Under the pieces are notes generated by a model, which saw nothing but the letters and a program-made list of their open reading frames with translations, was not told the origin of the DNA and ran no database searches. Shown here piece after piece: positions 23,672 through 35,689 of a stretch of DNA of 64,000 nt. Numbering within the stretch: position 1 is the stretch's first letter; each line of letters starts with the position of its first letter. Origin of the DNA: Malus domestica (taxonomy: Eukaryota > Streptophyta > Magnoliopsida > Rosales > Rosaceae); NCBI RefSeq assembly GCF_042453785.1, contig NC_091669.1, positions 8,878,501-8,942,500 on the forward strand. Reading direction: 5' to 3'. The position numbers and the translations under genes are program-made.

Positions 23672-25046
23672 ATGAAGGCTTTCGCCGCCTTCCCATCTCT
23701 CTTCTTACCTCCCCAAATCTTCAACACCCCCTCTTTCTGCAACACAAAATCCATGGCCTCCTTCAAGCCCTCCATTCCCCCCACCAGTGACTCTTCTACC
23801 TCCGGCGAGGTCCATGTCATCATGGGTCCCATGTTCGCCGGCAAAACCACCGCCCTACTCCGCCGGATCAAGTCGGAGGGGAACAGCGGCAGGTAAATTT
23901 TGAATTTTTGGTCAAACCCAAGTTTGATTTGTGAAGATTTTGGGTAAAGATTGAAGCTTTTTGTAAGATCGTGTGAATCGATGCTAAATTTCCCTTAATT
24001 TATTTATTTATTGGTTTTTTTTGTATTTATTTTTATGTGTAGGAATGTGGCGATGATAAAATCGAGTAAGGATACAAGATACGCCATTGATTCGGTTGTG
24101 ACGCACGATGGGATGAAGTTTCCGTGCTGGGCGCTGCCTGATCTGTCATCGTTTCGGAAGAATTTTGGAGGAGATGCTTATGACAAGGTAATTTTGAAGC
24201 TGGGGAAGTGTTTAAATCGTTGTTGGGTTTTTGTCAAATTTTCTCTTTATTTTTTATTTTTTATTTTTTATTAATTAATTATTTGACTTTAGTATGTTTT
24301 ACTATTGAATCTTGGACCTTTGATTTCTGTAAAACATGTTATGGCGTGGTAAAACAATTTGATGGTCTGCCATGAGGAGGTGCCATTGTACTAGTTATGC
24401 ACCCGTGATGCGAAAAGGCGATTTTTGGTTTTGATGGTTGCAATTGTTTGATGTTTGGCATAGGTCTTGTTTAGTGTTTGTAATTTGAAAGCATATGGTA
24501 TATTCTAATTGCCCTTCTCCAAACTGGGTTGTATTGACAGCTTGATGTCATTGGAATCGACGAGGCTCAGTTTTTTGAAGATCTATATGATTTCTGCTGC
24601 ATGGCTGCTGATCATGATGGGAAAACTGTGGTTGTTGCAGGCTTGGATGGCGATTACTTGAGGTGCTTCTCAAATGAAATCCATTTTCTGTTATGATTGT
24701 GTTGCTAGTTTCTGTGGTTGGTCTTCATTGATTTCTTATTGATGTGTGTATGGTTATAATTGGCAGGAGGAGCTTTGGCTCGGTTCTTGACGTAATACCT
24801 CTTGCTGATTCTGTGACCAAGTTGACGGCGCGATGTGAAATGTGTGGCAAACGAGCTTTCTTTACCCTGAGGAAGACGGAGGAGACTAGGACGGAACTGA
24901 TTGGTGGTGCTGATGTATACATGCCTGTGTGTCGCCAACATTATGTCAACGGACAAGTTCTCATTAAAACAGCAAGAAGTGTAGTGGAGTCCCATAAATT
25001 TAAGAGTGTCAGTGACACATTTTCTAAAGCAACTCCAGTTGTTTAG
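23672..25046 (+). CDS. TK1: Thymidine kinase (TK1 type), probably organelle-targeted
   Basis: Exons 23672-23892, 24043-24187, 24541-24662 and 24767-25046 give 255 residues with all junctions in phase. The P-loop GPMFAGKTT is at residues 52-60. DEAQFF in exon 3 carries the catalytic Glu. CEMCG plus a later Cys in PVCRQH form the structural zinc site. The enzyme phosphorylates thymidine in the salvage pathway for DNA synthesis and repair. The start is uncertain: ATGs at 23513 and 23619 are also open, but the one at 23672 begins a Ser/Pro/Phe-rich stretch like a transit peptide, and Met28 could start a cytosolic form. It converges on the broken DOT3-like gene. Confidence 0.93.
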
Positions 25047-25318
25047 TGACAATAGTAGATCTTTCACAGCCAGTATGTCTTTTGTTTGCTGTGTATTTGA
25101 ATTGAGCAATCAGCGCGTTGCCTGCTGTTGTAGTCTAAGCATGGGGAGTTTGAACCCTGACATGGTTTCGTTGGAATGCAGTTGGATATATCTCTTCTCG
25201 TTATGTTAATAGACCGAAGTTTGCTTTAAAGAACTCCTTCTGCAGTTGTATTTTTACTTATCAATTTTTTTCTTAGCTTGTTGTGCTGTCTGTTTGTTGC
25301 AAATTTCATCTCTCTTTC

Positions 25319-26784
25319 TCATTGGATCAATTTGTCAGCGTCCTTGTGTTTTCCGATTATTACATGTTGAATACCATAACTCTGCAACAATTGTGTGTTT
25401 CCAGCTAAAAGACTGTTGTCCGACTCCATGTTAGACGATACATACGCTGAAATTATGCTCTCCATTGTTGCAAGCTCCATGCTGGAAGAAATTGACTCAC
25501 TTCCACTTTTTGGAAACAAGAAGTCTCCAAGCTGAGCGAAGTGCAGCAGAGATACAATCTGCCCTTGCAGCTTCACCCTAGTATCGATTCTCAAACCTAC
25601 TTCGAGCGATCTAGAGATAATTGCTAAGCAAAACCCGACTGGGATTGATCGACTAGCCTTGCCCCCCATCGGCAGCAAATCAAGGACACCTTGTAAAATG
25701 ACTGAAACTTTGTGATCATATCCAATTCTCTGACCAGAATTCTCCCAGAATTGAAGGGTTTTTGTCGAAAGCACCCACTTGTTAGCATAGAAAACAATGA
25801 TGGGGCTCAAGTACTTTTCCTTCATGCCTTGCCTTCTCAAAGATCCTATAATCCTCTTTAAAAATCCGAATGGCAGCGCAATGAGATCCTTGATCCAAAG
25901 GTCTTGATTCATAATTTCCCTCCCCGTTTCGCAGCTCCAATTTCCCGTGCCCAATGCTTCCAATGTGAGCACAGGTGTTTCATGCCTTCTTTCATGGTCA
26001 AGGATCTCCATGCAGGCCATGAAGGCGAGGCACTCTATGCACCGGCTCACGATGAGCAGGTCTTCAGACCATGGAAGCAAAGTTTGGCACTTTTGAAGCA
26101 CTATTAGGGTGTCATCCCAGCTCTGCATCACCACTTGGTTTAAGTAGAGATGGAAGCCCTCACAGAGGTTCCCGGAGGAGTAGTCTTCTGTCATCTCAAG
26201 AAACTCTGCTGCACATCTGAGGGCTACCACATTGAATGGATCAATCAATGTGGAGGAGCCGTAGATGAGGAGTGCAATCATCTCAAAGGTCTCTGGCCCT
26301 CCGGGAAAGCCCGGTGGCAGATCAATCTCATTTGAATCGTTCAATCTTTTGTTAAAGTATCCACTCTTTGAAAAAAGTGGGAACTGAAAAGATTAGGCCA
26401 ATTTTTGATAAAAATGGTATAAACGCGATCAAGAACACAAAAGTAAACAATCACGAACACCTAACAAAAGATTTTAACTTAGCTCAGTAGCTCAAATTCA
26501 AGCCAATAACCACATTAATTCGTATAATTCTACTTTCAATTTCTTAACTTGTGGAGGTTGAAGATCTTTCCACCAACTCGAACACTAACCGCAACAGGCA
26601 AACCGGTCACACGTAAAAAAAAAACATTGACAGAAAGTGCTCAAATCCAATGCTGCAAAGTTGCTAACATTTTCCAACAATCTTACCATGATAAAATCTT
26701 GATCTTGAGCAAGGCGGAGACGTTCGGAGAAGAGAAAGGACTCGACGACATGGAGCTGTCTTTCAAAGGGCTTGCAACTTCCAT
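25319..26784 (-). pseudogene. Degraded NPH3/DOT3-type BTB gene
   Basis: The order is that of DOT3 (NPH3/RPT2 family; BTB adaptors for CUL3 ligases). Exon 1, 26784-26687, encodes MEVASPLKDSSMSSSPFSSP then NVSALLKIKILSW. Exon 2, about 26612-26548, encodes TGLPVAVSVRVGGKIFNLHK. Exon 3, 26383-25319, encodes FPLFSKSGYFNKRLNDSNE and 340 residues of BTB end and NPH3 domain. Three faults are visible. The exon 2 acceptor lacks AG (TTTTTTACGTGTGACC where family logic expects an AG plus a Glu codon). The exon 2 donor reads CACAAG|TTAAG, as if one G was lost, so a normal GT splice shifts the frame. The last roughly 200 residues of the NPH3 region are absent and replaced by an unrelated end. I judge it non-functional; a truncated product from exon 3 is possible. 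Confidence 0.72.
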
Positions 26785-28473
26785 TGGAAGAGCTCGAAAC
26801 CAAGCTCTGAGAGACCAGAGATTTAGTGAAAGTGAAACTTTGACAAGGCAATGAAAGTGAAACTCTTAAGGGTAAGCATTTGTTTTATAAATGTAATGCA
26901 TATTTTGGCTTCCCAATTGCCATAAAATGATTGGAATTCGTCTCACTGATCGAAGAAAATTATAGATAATAACTTGTAGAAATGGCAAAACCAGTGGAAT
27001 TAAGTGGAAGAAGGATTGAAATTAAAGAGATGGTTTTAGTTAATTAATCGATTAATATGTCAATTAGAAAATGTGTCCACGCACACATTCGTGCAGTTGT
27101 TTTTGTGCAGTCAAAGTCAAATGCACACGAGTGAAACACTCTGAATGTCCAAATTTTGAGGCTTCAAAAACGTTCTCGAGTGGTGAGTAGTTGAATTCTT
27201 GGTGCTCCTTTCCATGTTAGTTGCTTGCATCACAAGTTTGGGTTGAGGTATTTGAACACATAGGGCACTGATCTTTATATTTTAATCTCATCCAACTTTT
27301 TACTTAGTCTCATCTAGTGTGAGAGTTGCATAATCAAGCAGCTTTACTAAAGTTCTTGAAAAGCCTAGTTATGTGATAATTACTAATGTCGAATTTCTTT
27401 GACCGTTTCATTCAGAGGCACTGGTCTTTGTTATGTTAAAAGCCTCTTTGATAATATGACGTCGAATTTTTGTGGCCATTTCATACAGTGACACTGATTT
27501 TTATTATGTTAAAAGAAATTTTTCGTTCAAATTTCACGTACAATAATTGATAATTGTTGATAAAAGAAGAAAAAATCATCCCCAACAATTGAGGGTATTA
27601 TTGATGTGGATTTTGGGATGAGATGAGATGGTGATGGAGATTTGCAAAGGACGTGTTGGGGAGAAGAAAAGGAAGAATGAGGTATATATGTAAATAAACT
27701 AGTAAAACTATAGTTTTGAGGAAATGAATGAAAATATAGATAAAGGGGAGGAAAGATGATGGAGTGCGGGTGCAGCTTTAAGCTTTGTTTACATATGAAT
27801 GCGTAGTATTTAGCAAATACCCAAAACGGCACGGTTTCTCAATATTTCTTTGGTCCTTGGGATGTAGCGGTTGTGCTTTTACTTTCTCCCAACAACTCCC
27901 AATCCCAAAACCCCGTTTTCCTTTCATGTCCAATTGTCCATGCTACTAATTAATTTACACTTGCATTATATAATACTAGCATTTGCCTACACACGTTGTG
28001 TGTATAAATACATGTGAGGAGAGTGGGAGGTTTTTATTTTTTTTAATATTGAAGGTATTTTAACATCACCTGTAAATGAGGTTTCAATAAAAAACAGTAA
28101 AATTGAACATGTGAAATTACATTATTGCCCATCATTTTTTTTTTCTGTGATAAAAGACTAATTTATCTTTTCATCATCTTTTAATTGATAAAAAAAATTT
28201 CATTAATTAGTAGAGATATACACATTATATATATATATAAAATAAAACACTTATTAAATAATATTATAAAGAGCACCGACTATTTTCCCAACTGATGTAA
28301 CACATTATATAGCAGTTGCTTATTCATTCTTAATAAATGAGGTTCACTATGCGATCAATTGAACCGTCACCACATCACTAACTTTCCCATAATATCTTCG
28401 AAGACTCTTAAAACAAGTTCACTATGGACCATGTAATAGTACTGCACAGGTCAAGAACTACGAGAGAATACAC

Positions 28474-28476
<3 letters not shown>
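26785..28476. other. Intergenic region with a duplicated segment and a possible Helitron-like fragment
   Basis: A segment of about 55 bases with GTCGAATTT, CATTTCAT and TATGTTAAAAG occurs twice, at about 27387-27443 and 27461-27513. At about 27966-28240 a stretch starting AATACTAGCATTTGCCTACA and ending near GTAGAGATATACACA resembles widespread plant non-autonomous elements, possibly Helitrons; the ends are not certain. No gene was found. Confidence 0.45.

Positions 28477-28508
<32 letters not shown>
28477..28508. repeat. (AG)n microsatellite
   Basis: Uninterrupted AG run about 140 bases downstream of the WNK stop codon, probably in its 3' UTR. Confidence 0.95.
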
Positions 28509-28509
<1 letters not shown>

Positions 28510-28645
28510 CATATACTTGAACAGAAACCCCGTCAATCGCTTGTGATGGTTCAGAAATGAGAGCCAGACGAAACCCCAATATCATGAAACGAGGTCTTGA
28601 AAGATCACAAGTGTCGAAAAGCCATCACAAGCTCGGGTCAGGCTA

Positions 28646-29783
28646 TTACTGACTGACTTCGGACAAGAAGGGATCCTTGAGAAGATCAGAGGCTGTAGGT
28701 CTTGCCCTCGGCTGGGCTATGGCTTTCTCAATGAACGCCTTCACCTCCGGATCAGTCACCTTGTTCAAGGCTAAAGGCTTGACACCCGTTGTCACCTTCC
28801 TGTATATCTTGGCAACAGAGTCACACTCGCTGTATGGTATCTCCATTGTCACCATCTCCAGCAAGCACATCCCGAACGAGTATATATCCACCATTTCTGT
28901 GTAATCCTCGTCGTACAGCTCGGGGGCCATATACTCGGGTGTACCTATAATCGAATGTGCTAAATGGTTCTTTCCCACTATTGCTGCAAACCCCAGATCA
29001 CCAATTTTCACCTATGAATGAAAAGCGTAATGGTTAAGGGTCATATTCTTATGAAATGCTCATGAGAAAAAGGCTGTATGACTTAGGGATTCAGAATACT
29101 GTCACAGATAAAGATTTTGAGAAGAAATTACGTTCTGTTGCTAACAATACAAACCAACTCTGATTTTGGATTGAAGAGCAATTTCATACTGATGAAAATA
29201 GGCTGCCTACAAGCAACCAAATCTATGCTAAAAAACAATCAGGAGAAACAAGTTGATACAACTGATGAGTTATAATTACCTGGCCAGTATTCCCGTTGAT
29301 GAAGATGTTGCTGCAATTGAGATCTCTGTGAATGATGCACGGCTCGTGCGTATGGAGGTATTCCAATCCCTCAAGCACCTGTCTCGACCACTTCTTCAGA
29401 GCCTTAAGTGACACACGGCGATGCTTCTCCCTGTACTCCCTCAGGTTTCCAGAATTGCACACCTCGGTGATAAAATTCAAAGTGCTATGTGCCTCATCCT
29501 TCCAAACGCTGTGACAAACAATGATATACTTGTTCTTCAATTGCCTCAACAGCTTAACCTCAGAGTAAAGCCGATTTATGAGTGTTGGGTCGTCACTGTA
29601 ATTGTACAACCGGACCTGATTCCAGGCCACCTCTGTACCTTCCTCCTGATCAAAAGCCCTATAAACCTTTTTCACAGCACCATGACCAAGGAGGTCAGCA
29701 TACCGCCCATACCGTCCAGTTGGATCAACCTCCACAAATGGTTCAGCATCCCGATCAGATGCATTCGAACTCTCGACTGGCAT
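28646..29783 (-). CDS. WNK11: WNK-type Ser/Thr protein kinase (WNK11-like)
   Basis: Exons 29783-29280 and 29011-28646 encode 289 residues, a nearly bare kinase domain as in the short plant WNKs. The usual subdomain II lysine is Asn55 (VAWNQVRL), the WNK hallmark; the catalytic lysine moves to the glycine loop (GHGAVKKV, Lys38). HRDLNCSN (152-159) and the DLG variant of DFG (173-175) are present, as is GTPEYMAPE. Short plant WNKs are linked to light, flowering and osmotic signalling; the role of this one is unknown. The start codon directly follows an acceptor (CATCAG|ATG), so the leader is on a separate exon. Confidence 0.94.
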
Positions 29784-30662
29784 CTGATGAGGAATAAAAC
29801 CAGTTCAAGCTAGAAACAACTGCGCCCTTCACAAGGGACTTCAAATCATGAGACGACTCACCCTAATGAGCCTTAACCAGAACGCTACCCTACTTCTCCG
29901 ATGCAATAGTATTGATTTACTCTATTTTTACCAGCAATTAATAACTAACTTAAAACTAAAAGAAGTACAGATCTGAATGAAGAAATGCAAATGGCGGGAT
30001 GTGATCCGCAGAGAATATTAATTTCTGATTGTAAGTTGTAACAAAACTAGAAAAAGGGATTTTCTTTTACCACCACTCTCTAAACATGTAGACCAATCGT
30101 ATGGCGATACTACAAAATCATCAACAGGCAATCTGATAACTAACCAAAAGGAAAAGAGCTAAAAAATCAGAAAATTCAGTGAATCAAAATTGTAAGGTAA
30201 GAAAAGTTAGCTCCAAGGTCGATTCATACATTTTTTTTTTCCGGCTACAAATCTTGATTCTTTGTAAGTTTTTAACTATATAACTCGGTTTCAATCGCGT
30301 AAATTATCTCATTACACAATCATGCACGCAGAACGCAAAGAAACACAATTCAAGCAAACAACAAAACCAAAAACAAAATCGGAAGTCCGACTGTTCCTAC
30401 AAAAGTAAGCCTTACCTAAAAGAAACAAGTTTTCTGAGAAGTATACAGAAAGTTGAAGTTGTTGAAAGTGAATCGGAGCAAATTACGTGAAGAAAGACTG
30501 CAAATTGAAGCGCTAATCGTGCTTAATTATATGAATTTGAAGCCAATAATAGCAAGAACGATCGTAAAGACTCCTAATTACATCAAGATTAATCAAGACT
30601 ACTGCTAATTAAGTTGACTCGAGCTAGGATTACAGGACTCAATTTCTTATAGCATGCAATTC

Positions 30663-30702
<40 letters not shown>

Positions 30703-30780
30703 CTTGAGATTCTTTGGCAAACGCAGTGAAGCTCTTGGAAGCGAAGAAAGAGAGGGAGAACGGAAATGGTGAGTGTTCAA
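29784..30780 (-). other. Leader exon and 5' UTR intron of the WNK gene
   Basis: The leader exon runs from about 30780 to 30703 and ends CTCAAG|GTACTCTC. The 919-bp intron ends right before the start codon at 29783. A TATA-like TTTTAAATACC on the minus strand at about 30788-30798 fits the inferred start. A minus-strand frame from 30831 through this exon lacks known domains and probably begins upstream of the transcript. Confidence 0.65.
30664..30699. repeat. (GA)n microsatellite abutting the WNK leader splice donor
   Basis: An uninterrupted 36-base run, read as CT on the gene strand, starting at the third base of the intron (GTACTCTCTC). Confidence 0.95.
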
Positions 30781-30799
30781 GGGGGAGGTGGTATTTAAA

Positions 30800-31224
30800 A
30801 CCGCCCGGAAGCGGGGAGCACTGGCTGCCAAACGACGTCGATCGGGATGGACTAACGACGCAAACTTTGATTTCTTAACCCTTTCTCATCGCGAATAGAA
30901 AGAGTTGACGCCGTCAGAGACTCCATCACTTTTTATTCTTTGGCATAATCTTATTTTGGAAACACGTGTGACGCTACCCCTTTTTTTTGTTCACCAAAAA
31001 AAGGAAACGATAGAGTTAGTGAATTAAATAATTAGTTGTTAAGGAAAGAATAATCAGTAGGATCGAACATACATCATAATGTATAAGTATAATTACTTTT
31101 TGTCAATGTAGTAAAGCTACTTTAGTTGAAGTTAGGGAGTCATGAATCTGAAAAATTAAGAATATAATAGAAAAGAGATGACTATGAGATCAATTAGATG
31201 ACAATGTTTTCTTTTTCTTTGAAC
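30800..31224. other. Spacer upstream of WNK with a dispersed repeat
   Basis: Contains at about 31020-31120 a copy of the repeat also found at 19535-19640 (AATTAGTTGTTAAGGAAAG ... GGATCGAACATACATCATAA). No gene. Confidence 0.5.
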
Positions 31225-31432
31225 AAACATTGTATTTACACTAAAGGAGTTGGCTAAGTCTCGCAATGGACTAGACATAATCATGTAGTTCAAGTTTGTC
31301 TTTAACGAGAATCGAACCTAAGATCACTTACTTATAAGTGAAAGAGGAATACCACTGGACTGTAGTACTAAGACCACTCACTTATAAGTAAAAGAGAAAT
31401 ATCACTCGACCGTAGTACGAAGTGACTTAAAA
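31225..31432 (-). mobile_element. tRNA-derived SINE with duplicated head
   Basis: On the minus strand: a box A-like AGTCCAGTGGTATTCC, then TCACTTATAAGTAAGTGATC, a box B GGTTCGATTCTC (about 31308-31319), and a body ending near 31225. The head (about 52 bases) occurs twice in tandem, at about 31430-31380 and 31379-31322. Related fragments lie near 15.5, 35.0 and 59.4 kb. Confidence 0.6.
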
Positions 31433-33193
31433 TGCCTCTTGCATGCGTGCAGAGAGACTAGTTTAGTTCTAAAGGGTGAGATTATCCTTTCTAACACATA
31501 TTTTAGCTACAACAATAATTTCTTGGCTTACTTTTTGTGCAATGCTCTCTAGAACTCCTTAATTTCGCTTTGTCTCTCAAAGCCCAAAATTCATCACTAC
31601 TCGTACTTAATTTTGCTTTGTCTTCCAAAACTCAAATTTCCTCACTTAAGACTTTGGAACAGCGATATTTGTTCCACTTTGGCTAGATTTTGTCTAAATT
31701 GGTGTGAACTTGTGGATGTGACCATGGTGGGGACCACTAATTTGTTTGGCGTGGCAAAATTTGAATTTAAGAGACAAAATGAGATTAAATTCGAGTTTTA
31801 GAGTTGCACAAAATAAGCTAAGTTTCGTTTTCATTCAACAGAATTCAACAACTCGGCATATGTAGCTCGTGAAAGTATAACAAAAAAGCCTCGAAAGAAA
31901 GAACGCGACTCGAAACCAAATCAAAGATGTCTCCTCCCTTACTGCTCAAGTTCACGCAGCACCCGTGCCTGAATCCCACATTTCCAATATTTCTCAAACC
32001 CCCTGCTTTTCCCCCAGAACAAGGAACTAAGTTCATCTCCTAAAGCTACACAATTTGACCAGAAATCACATTTCCCATGAGGTACAAAATCAGAGTGCAT
32101 CGCAGCTCGTGAGAAAACATGTGAATTCGTACTTGACTGACCTTTAACAGATTCGGAGGCACGGATACCAGATGTGAACTCAGTTCCAGTTCATGCAAGC
32201 AAATCTATCTCAGCTGTAATGACCGATTTGTAGAAGTTCAAATGTTGAGGTAGATCTAGGCAGAAAAGATTTACAGGTTCATTCCAATGACATTGAGTGG
32301 TATGCTTTCCCCACTGACCGAACCCCATGAATCTATCTGTACAGACGGAGCCGAGAAAGCTCGTAACTCAACAGCATGATATACTCTGCTTTACTCTGCA
32401 AACCGAAAACAGAAACAGAAAATGCAGCAGGATATACAAAAGCCCATGGGGACATCTTTCTCTATGAAGCAGCAAAATGTTGAATGATAAATGATCATAC
32501 AATCCACATCAACAGAAGAATCCATCCAGCAATGCTACTATACAATATAAAGGTCTAACACAATACTGAAGCTACATCCACTACCAAATCATAACCTTCG
32601 TAACAACAGCAGCTATGTTTTAGAATTTTGCCACGCAACAAGTAGCTTTAATATGTTCTCCGTATTATATTTTCCATCACCTCTACAGTTACACATGTAA
32701 CGGAGATTAATAAATTTGTCAAAGAGGAACCATTAGGAAACTGATAAAACATATCTCAATCTAAAAACTGAAATCTGACAGAAGTTCGAACCAAAAAGAT
32801 TCAGTGCCAGATTATTTGATACAACTACAATGTTAAAATTAAGGGAAAGTGGTGCACACTCTCTTTATCTTAATGCAAAGTGAAATTGCCATGCTACAAT
32901 CGAAGGGGCTTGGGGCTTCCAGATTCATCCAAGAAATGCATCCTAAACTTATTGCATTTCATAAAAAGACCACCAATGAAACAAGTAGTAAAATATATAA
33001 CAGCACGAAAACTAACATTGTTAAACAAGCATGGAAATCTTGAACATTGGCATCATTATCGTAATAATCTTCCACTTATCAGCATAAAGATAAAGGTCTG
33101 AATTTTACATACATAGTTGAAAACAGAAGACTTAACCAGTGCCAAACAAGCATTGATCATACAATGGAACATCAAGAAAAAGAAAACTCCAAA
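31433..33193 (-). other. Downstream flank and probable 3' UTR of ESS2
   Basis: Sequence from about 33193 down to 31850 is less AT-rich than true spacers here and could be a long, perhaps spliced, 3' UTR of ESS2. I see no protein family in any frame. 31433-31850 is AT-rich spacer. Confidence 0.4.
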
Positions 33194-34699
33194 TTACCAA
33201 GGAGGATTAGTTCCCTCCCTTGCAGCAGAAGGTGATCTTGATATGATGCTAGCATGGCTTCCAAGCCTTGATACACTCCTACCACCCTTAGGAGTAGTAA
33301 ACCCAGGACTTGAACCTCGGTAACTGGCACGAAGAGTTTCATCAATAGAAGATGAGGACTTGCCAATTGCATTCCTTACAAACTTCTGAGCAGCAGGGGA
33401 GAGTGTCCGCACACTTGGACTGGCACTGCCACCTCTAGAAGGTGATGGCAGAGGTGGCTTGTGAAACAATTTTGACCTTTCCCTCAATTTGCGTGCTGCT
33501 TCCCTTGACAGCGAGTGAGCCTTTTCATCTCTTACAGGCGGGCATGGGATCCTATAATGAGGCCCTTCACCACCACCAATATCAACTGGATTGTCCTCGA
33601 GATCCAACCTCAGAGGTGTCCCTTCAATTTCACCCCATGTAATAAACGGTGATTCATCAACACCTGGTGCAGGTGAGGGTGTCTTCACAAAACTATAACC
33701 ATTATCTGCTTTTTTCTCCGTTTCCACATAAAATGGATTGGGAGTCTTCCTCAAATCATCCAAATCATACTTCTTCAACTTATCCCCATCTCTATCCATG
33801 ATAACTGGGGTTGCACCTGCAACTGTGGTATAAAGAAACTCGGCCATAGCATCCTCCTTTGGCCTGGAATCCATTATCTTCCCATGGAATCGCGTATTGG
33901 GTCGATTAATTTCCTTCTCCAAACTCTTCATCCTATTTGCACGTTCCTCCTCTGTCAATGGGGCCTCACCTCGATCAGCAGGATGGTACATCAGCAAATT
34001 TTTCGCTATATATTTCCAACCATCCAATGTACTAGGCGGCTGATCCGACGTTCCATACCCATCTGTAATCCTATCCCTCTTCACATCCTCAATAGATTTA
34101 ACCTCCTCCTTTTCGCCTTCCGTCAAATACTCATATCTCTCCTTCCTCTTCCTATTCACCTTCTCCAAAATATTCGAAAAACTATGATTGTCCTCACTCG
34201 TATACCGCCTAAAGAACTGATCAAGTGACAACGAGCCCTCTACGCCATCATCACCGCCGCTAGACCCTACATCACCGGACAATCCCACATTCGAAACACC
34301 CGGGGTTTTACCATCAAATTCATCGGCAGGGGTAACACTACGCATAAAAGTCGAACCTGGGGTTCTACCATCAGGGTCAGGATTATGAGTTACCTTCTTT
34401 CCGCGCCGCTCGATGATCTTCAACTGGGCATCTCGAATCTGAACCGGGTCGCGGGTCTTGATCGCTTCGAGCCAGTCGAGGCGGTCCCGGAGCTTGGAAA
34501 TATCGGGAAAGAAGTCCCTTTCAATGATCTTCTCGATCGCGGCGACATATGTGTCTTCATCGAGGACCGTGGGGTGGCCTTTAGGGTTCTTGGGTGTGAT
34601 TTGGGTGGAATTCGTAGGGTTTAGGGCAGAAGCTTCGGAAATTGTAGAGGGCGAAGGGGATGAGAGGTGGCGAGGAGAGTGGCCTGGAGTGAGAAGCAT
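33194..34699 (-). CDS. ESS2: Splicing factor ESS2 (DGCR14/Es2) homologue
   Basis: An intronless frame of 501 residues matching the DGCR14/Es2 family along its length. The N-terminal half has VLDEDTYVAAIEKIIERDFF then FPDISKLRDRLDWLEA. The middle has SLDQFFRRYTSEDNHSF and WKYIAKNLLMYHP. The C-terminal third has FITWGEIEGTPLRL, then YRIPCPPVRDEKAHSLS, and a Ser-rich end. ESS2 is a nuclear protein of the activated (C complex) spliceosome in animals and yeasts. The plant orthologue, At3g07790 from memory, is also single copy. The length fits the family (about 480-510). Confidence 0.94.
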   Translation of the reverse strand: MLLTPGHSPRHLSSPSPSTISEASALNPTNSTQITPKNPKGHPTVLDEDTYVAAIEKIIERDFFPDISKLRDRLDWLEAIKTRDPVQIRDAQLKIIERRGKKVTHNPDPDGRTPGSTFMRSVTPADEFDGKTPGVSNVGLSGDVGSSGGDDGVEGSLSLDQFFRRYTSEDNHSFSNILEKVNRKRKERYEYLTEGEKEEVKSIEDVKRDRITDGYGTSDQPPSTLDGWKYIAKNLLMYHPADRGEAPLTEEERANRMKSLEKEINRPNTRFHGKIMDSRPKEDAMAEFLYTTVAGATPVIMDRDGDKLKKYDLDDLRKTPNPFYVETEKKADNGYSFVKTPSPAPGVDESPFITWGEIEGTPLRLDLEDNPVDIGGGEGPHYRIPCPPVRDEKAHSLSREAARKLRERSKLFHKPPLPSPSRGGSASPSVRTLSPAAQKFVRNAIGKSSSSIDETLRASYRGSSPGFTTPKGGRSVSRLGSHASIISRSPSAAREGTNPPW

Positions 34700-34984
34700 T
34701 CTGCTTCTGGATTAAGGTTAGGGTTTGGGACGAGGGAGATGGTGAGACTGGAAAGAGTGAGAAATTGAGGGTTTTGCCAAGAATTAGAGGCGAATTTTGG
34801 GAATTAGGGTATGAGATTTCCCCTTCGTGTGTGGATTGGACTTGGAAAATTGGGGTTGATTTAGGAAAGAAGACGAAACGCGTCCGACTGTGTATGGCGG
34901 TGTATGTACTGATGCAGGACGCGCGTAGTAAAGGATTGGCAGGTATTTTCCGTGGAATAAAATCAAGTTTTGCCATTTAATATT

Positions 34985-35125
34985 ACGATCTAGTACTCAT
35001 AAGTAACATGTCTTATGTTCGATTCTCATAATTTAAACCATATTATTGTTAACTTATTATGAGATTTATCCCACTCACCTACTCCTTAATGTAGATAATT
35101 TTGTTTGTTAACAAAAAAAGGGGTT
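34985..35125 (+). mobile_element. SINE-like element
   Basis: A box A-like GATCTAGTACTCATAAGTAA, box B-like TATGTTCGATTCTCA (about 35015-35029) and a tail ending TTTGTTTGTTAACAAAAAAA. The body (TTAACTTATTATGAGATTTA) is shared, inverted, with about 59385-59430. Confidence 0.5.
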
Positions 35126-35689
35126 TGTGCAACTGTTATGCTATTTGTTTTTGAGAATTTTAATATATTCTACACTAATCGAAATTAAGAGATGGGAAGA
35201 GAGTTTGAATCTGAGCCGTAGTGTATTGAAGATGAAGACATTGTAAATAGTCTAGTGCCAGTTTGGTAATGCTTAATTTTTTGTAAAAGCATAGGTAGAA
35301 AAAAGTTGGATTCAAAATTATGTTTGACAACCGAGCAAAATTATGAATAATTTAGTACTAGTTTGGTACTGCCTAAACCTTAAACGTTTATGGTATAAAA
35401 ACAGTTTGAATACTGTCGATGACTAATCTCATATTTAATTTAACAAAATTTTATCCTTTTAACCAAAAAAATAAATAAATAAAACGGGACCAGGCGCCAC
35501 GGCCTTATTACAGCAACCGGGAAAGTCGTTATCAAGGTCCAAACTCCAAGAAAACAACCATGGCCCACATGGTAAAGATTCGTACGATTATAACCAATCA
35601 AACCGCAGGACAGCCCGAGGAACAAAGATTCTTCCGTGCACCTCATCGCGGGCAACAAAAATCTCTCCTCGCCCTCTTTCTCTACAGTC

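Noticed and set aside
28646-29783. Kinase lacking the subdomain II lysine, suggesting a dead kinase
   Set aside because: This is the defining WNK feature; the catalytic lysine is in the glycine-rich loop (Lys38).
30589-30831. 80-residue minus-strand frame upstream of WNK
   Set aside because: It spans the putative TATA box, leader exon and CT repeat; no domain, so probably not translated.
33172-34228. Frames antisense to or overlapping ESS2
   Set aside because: Shadow frames of a strongly conserved coding exon.
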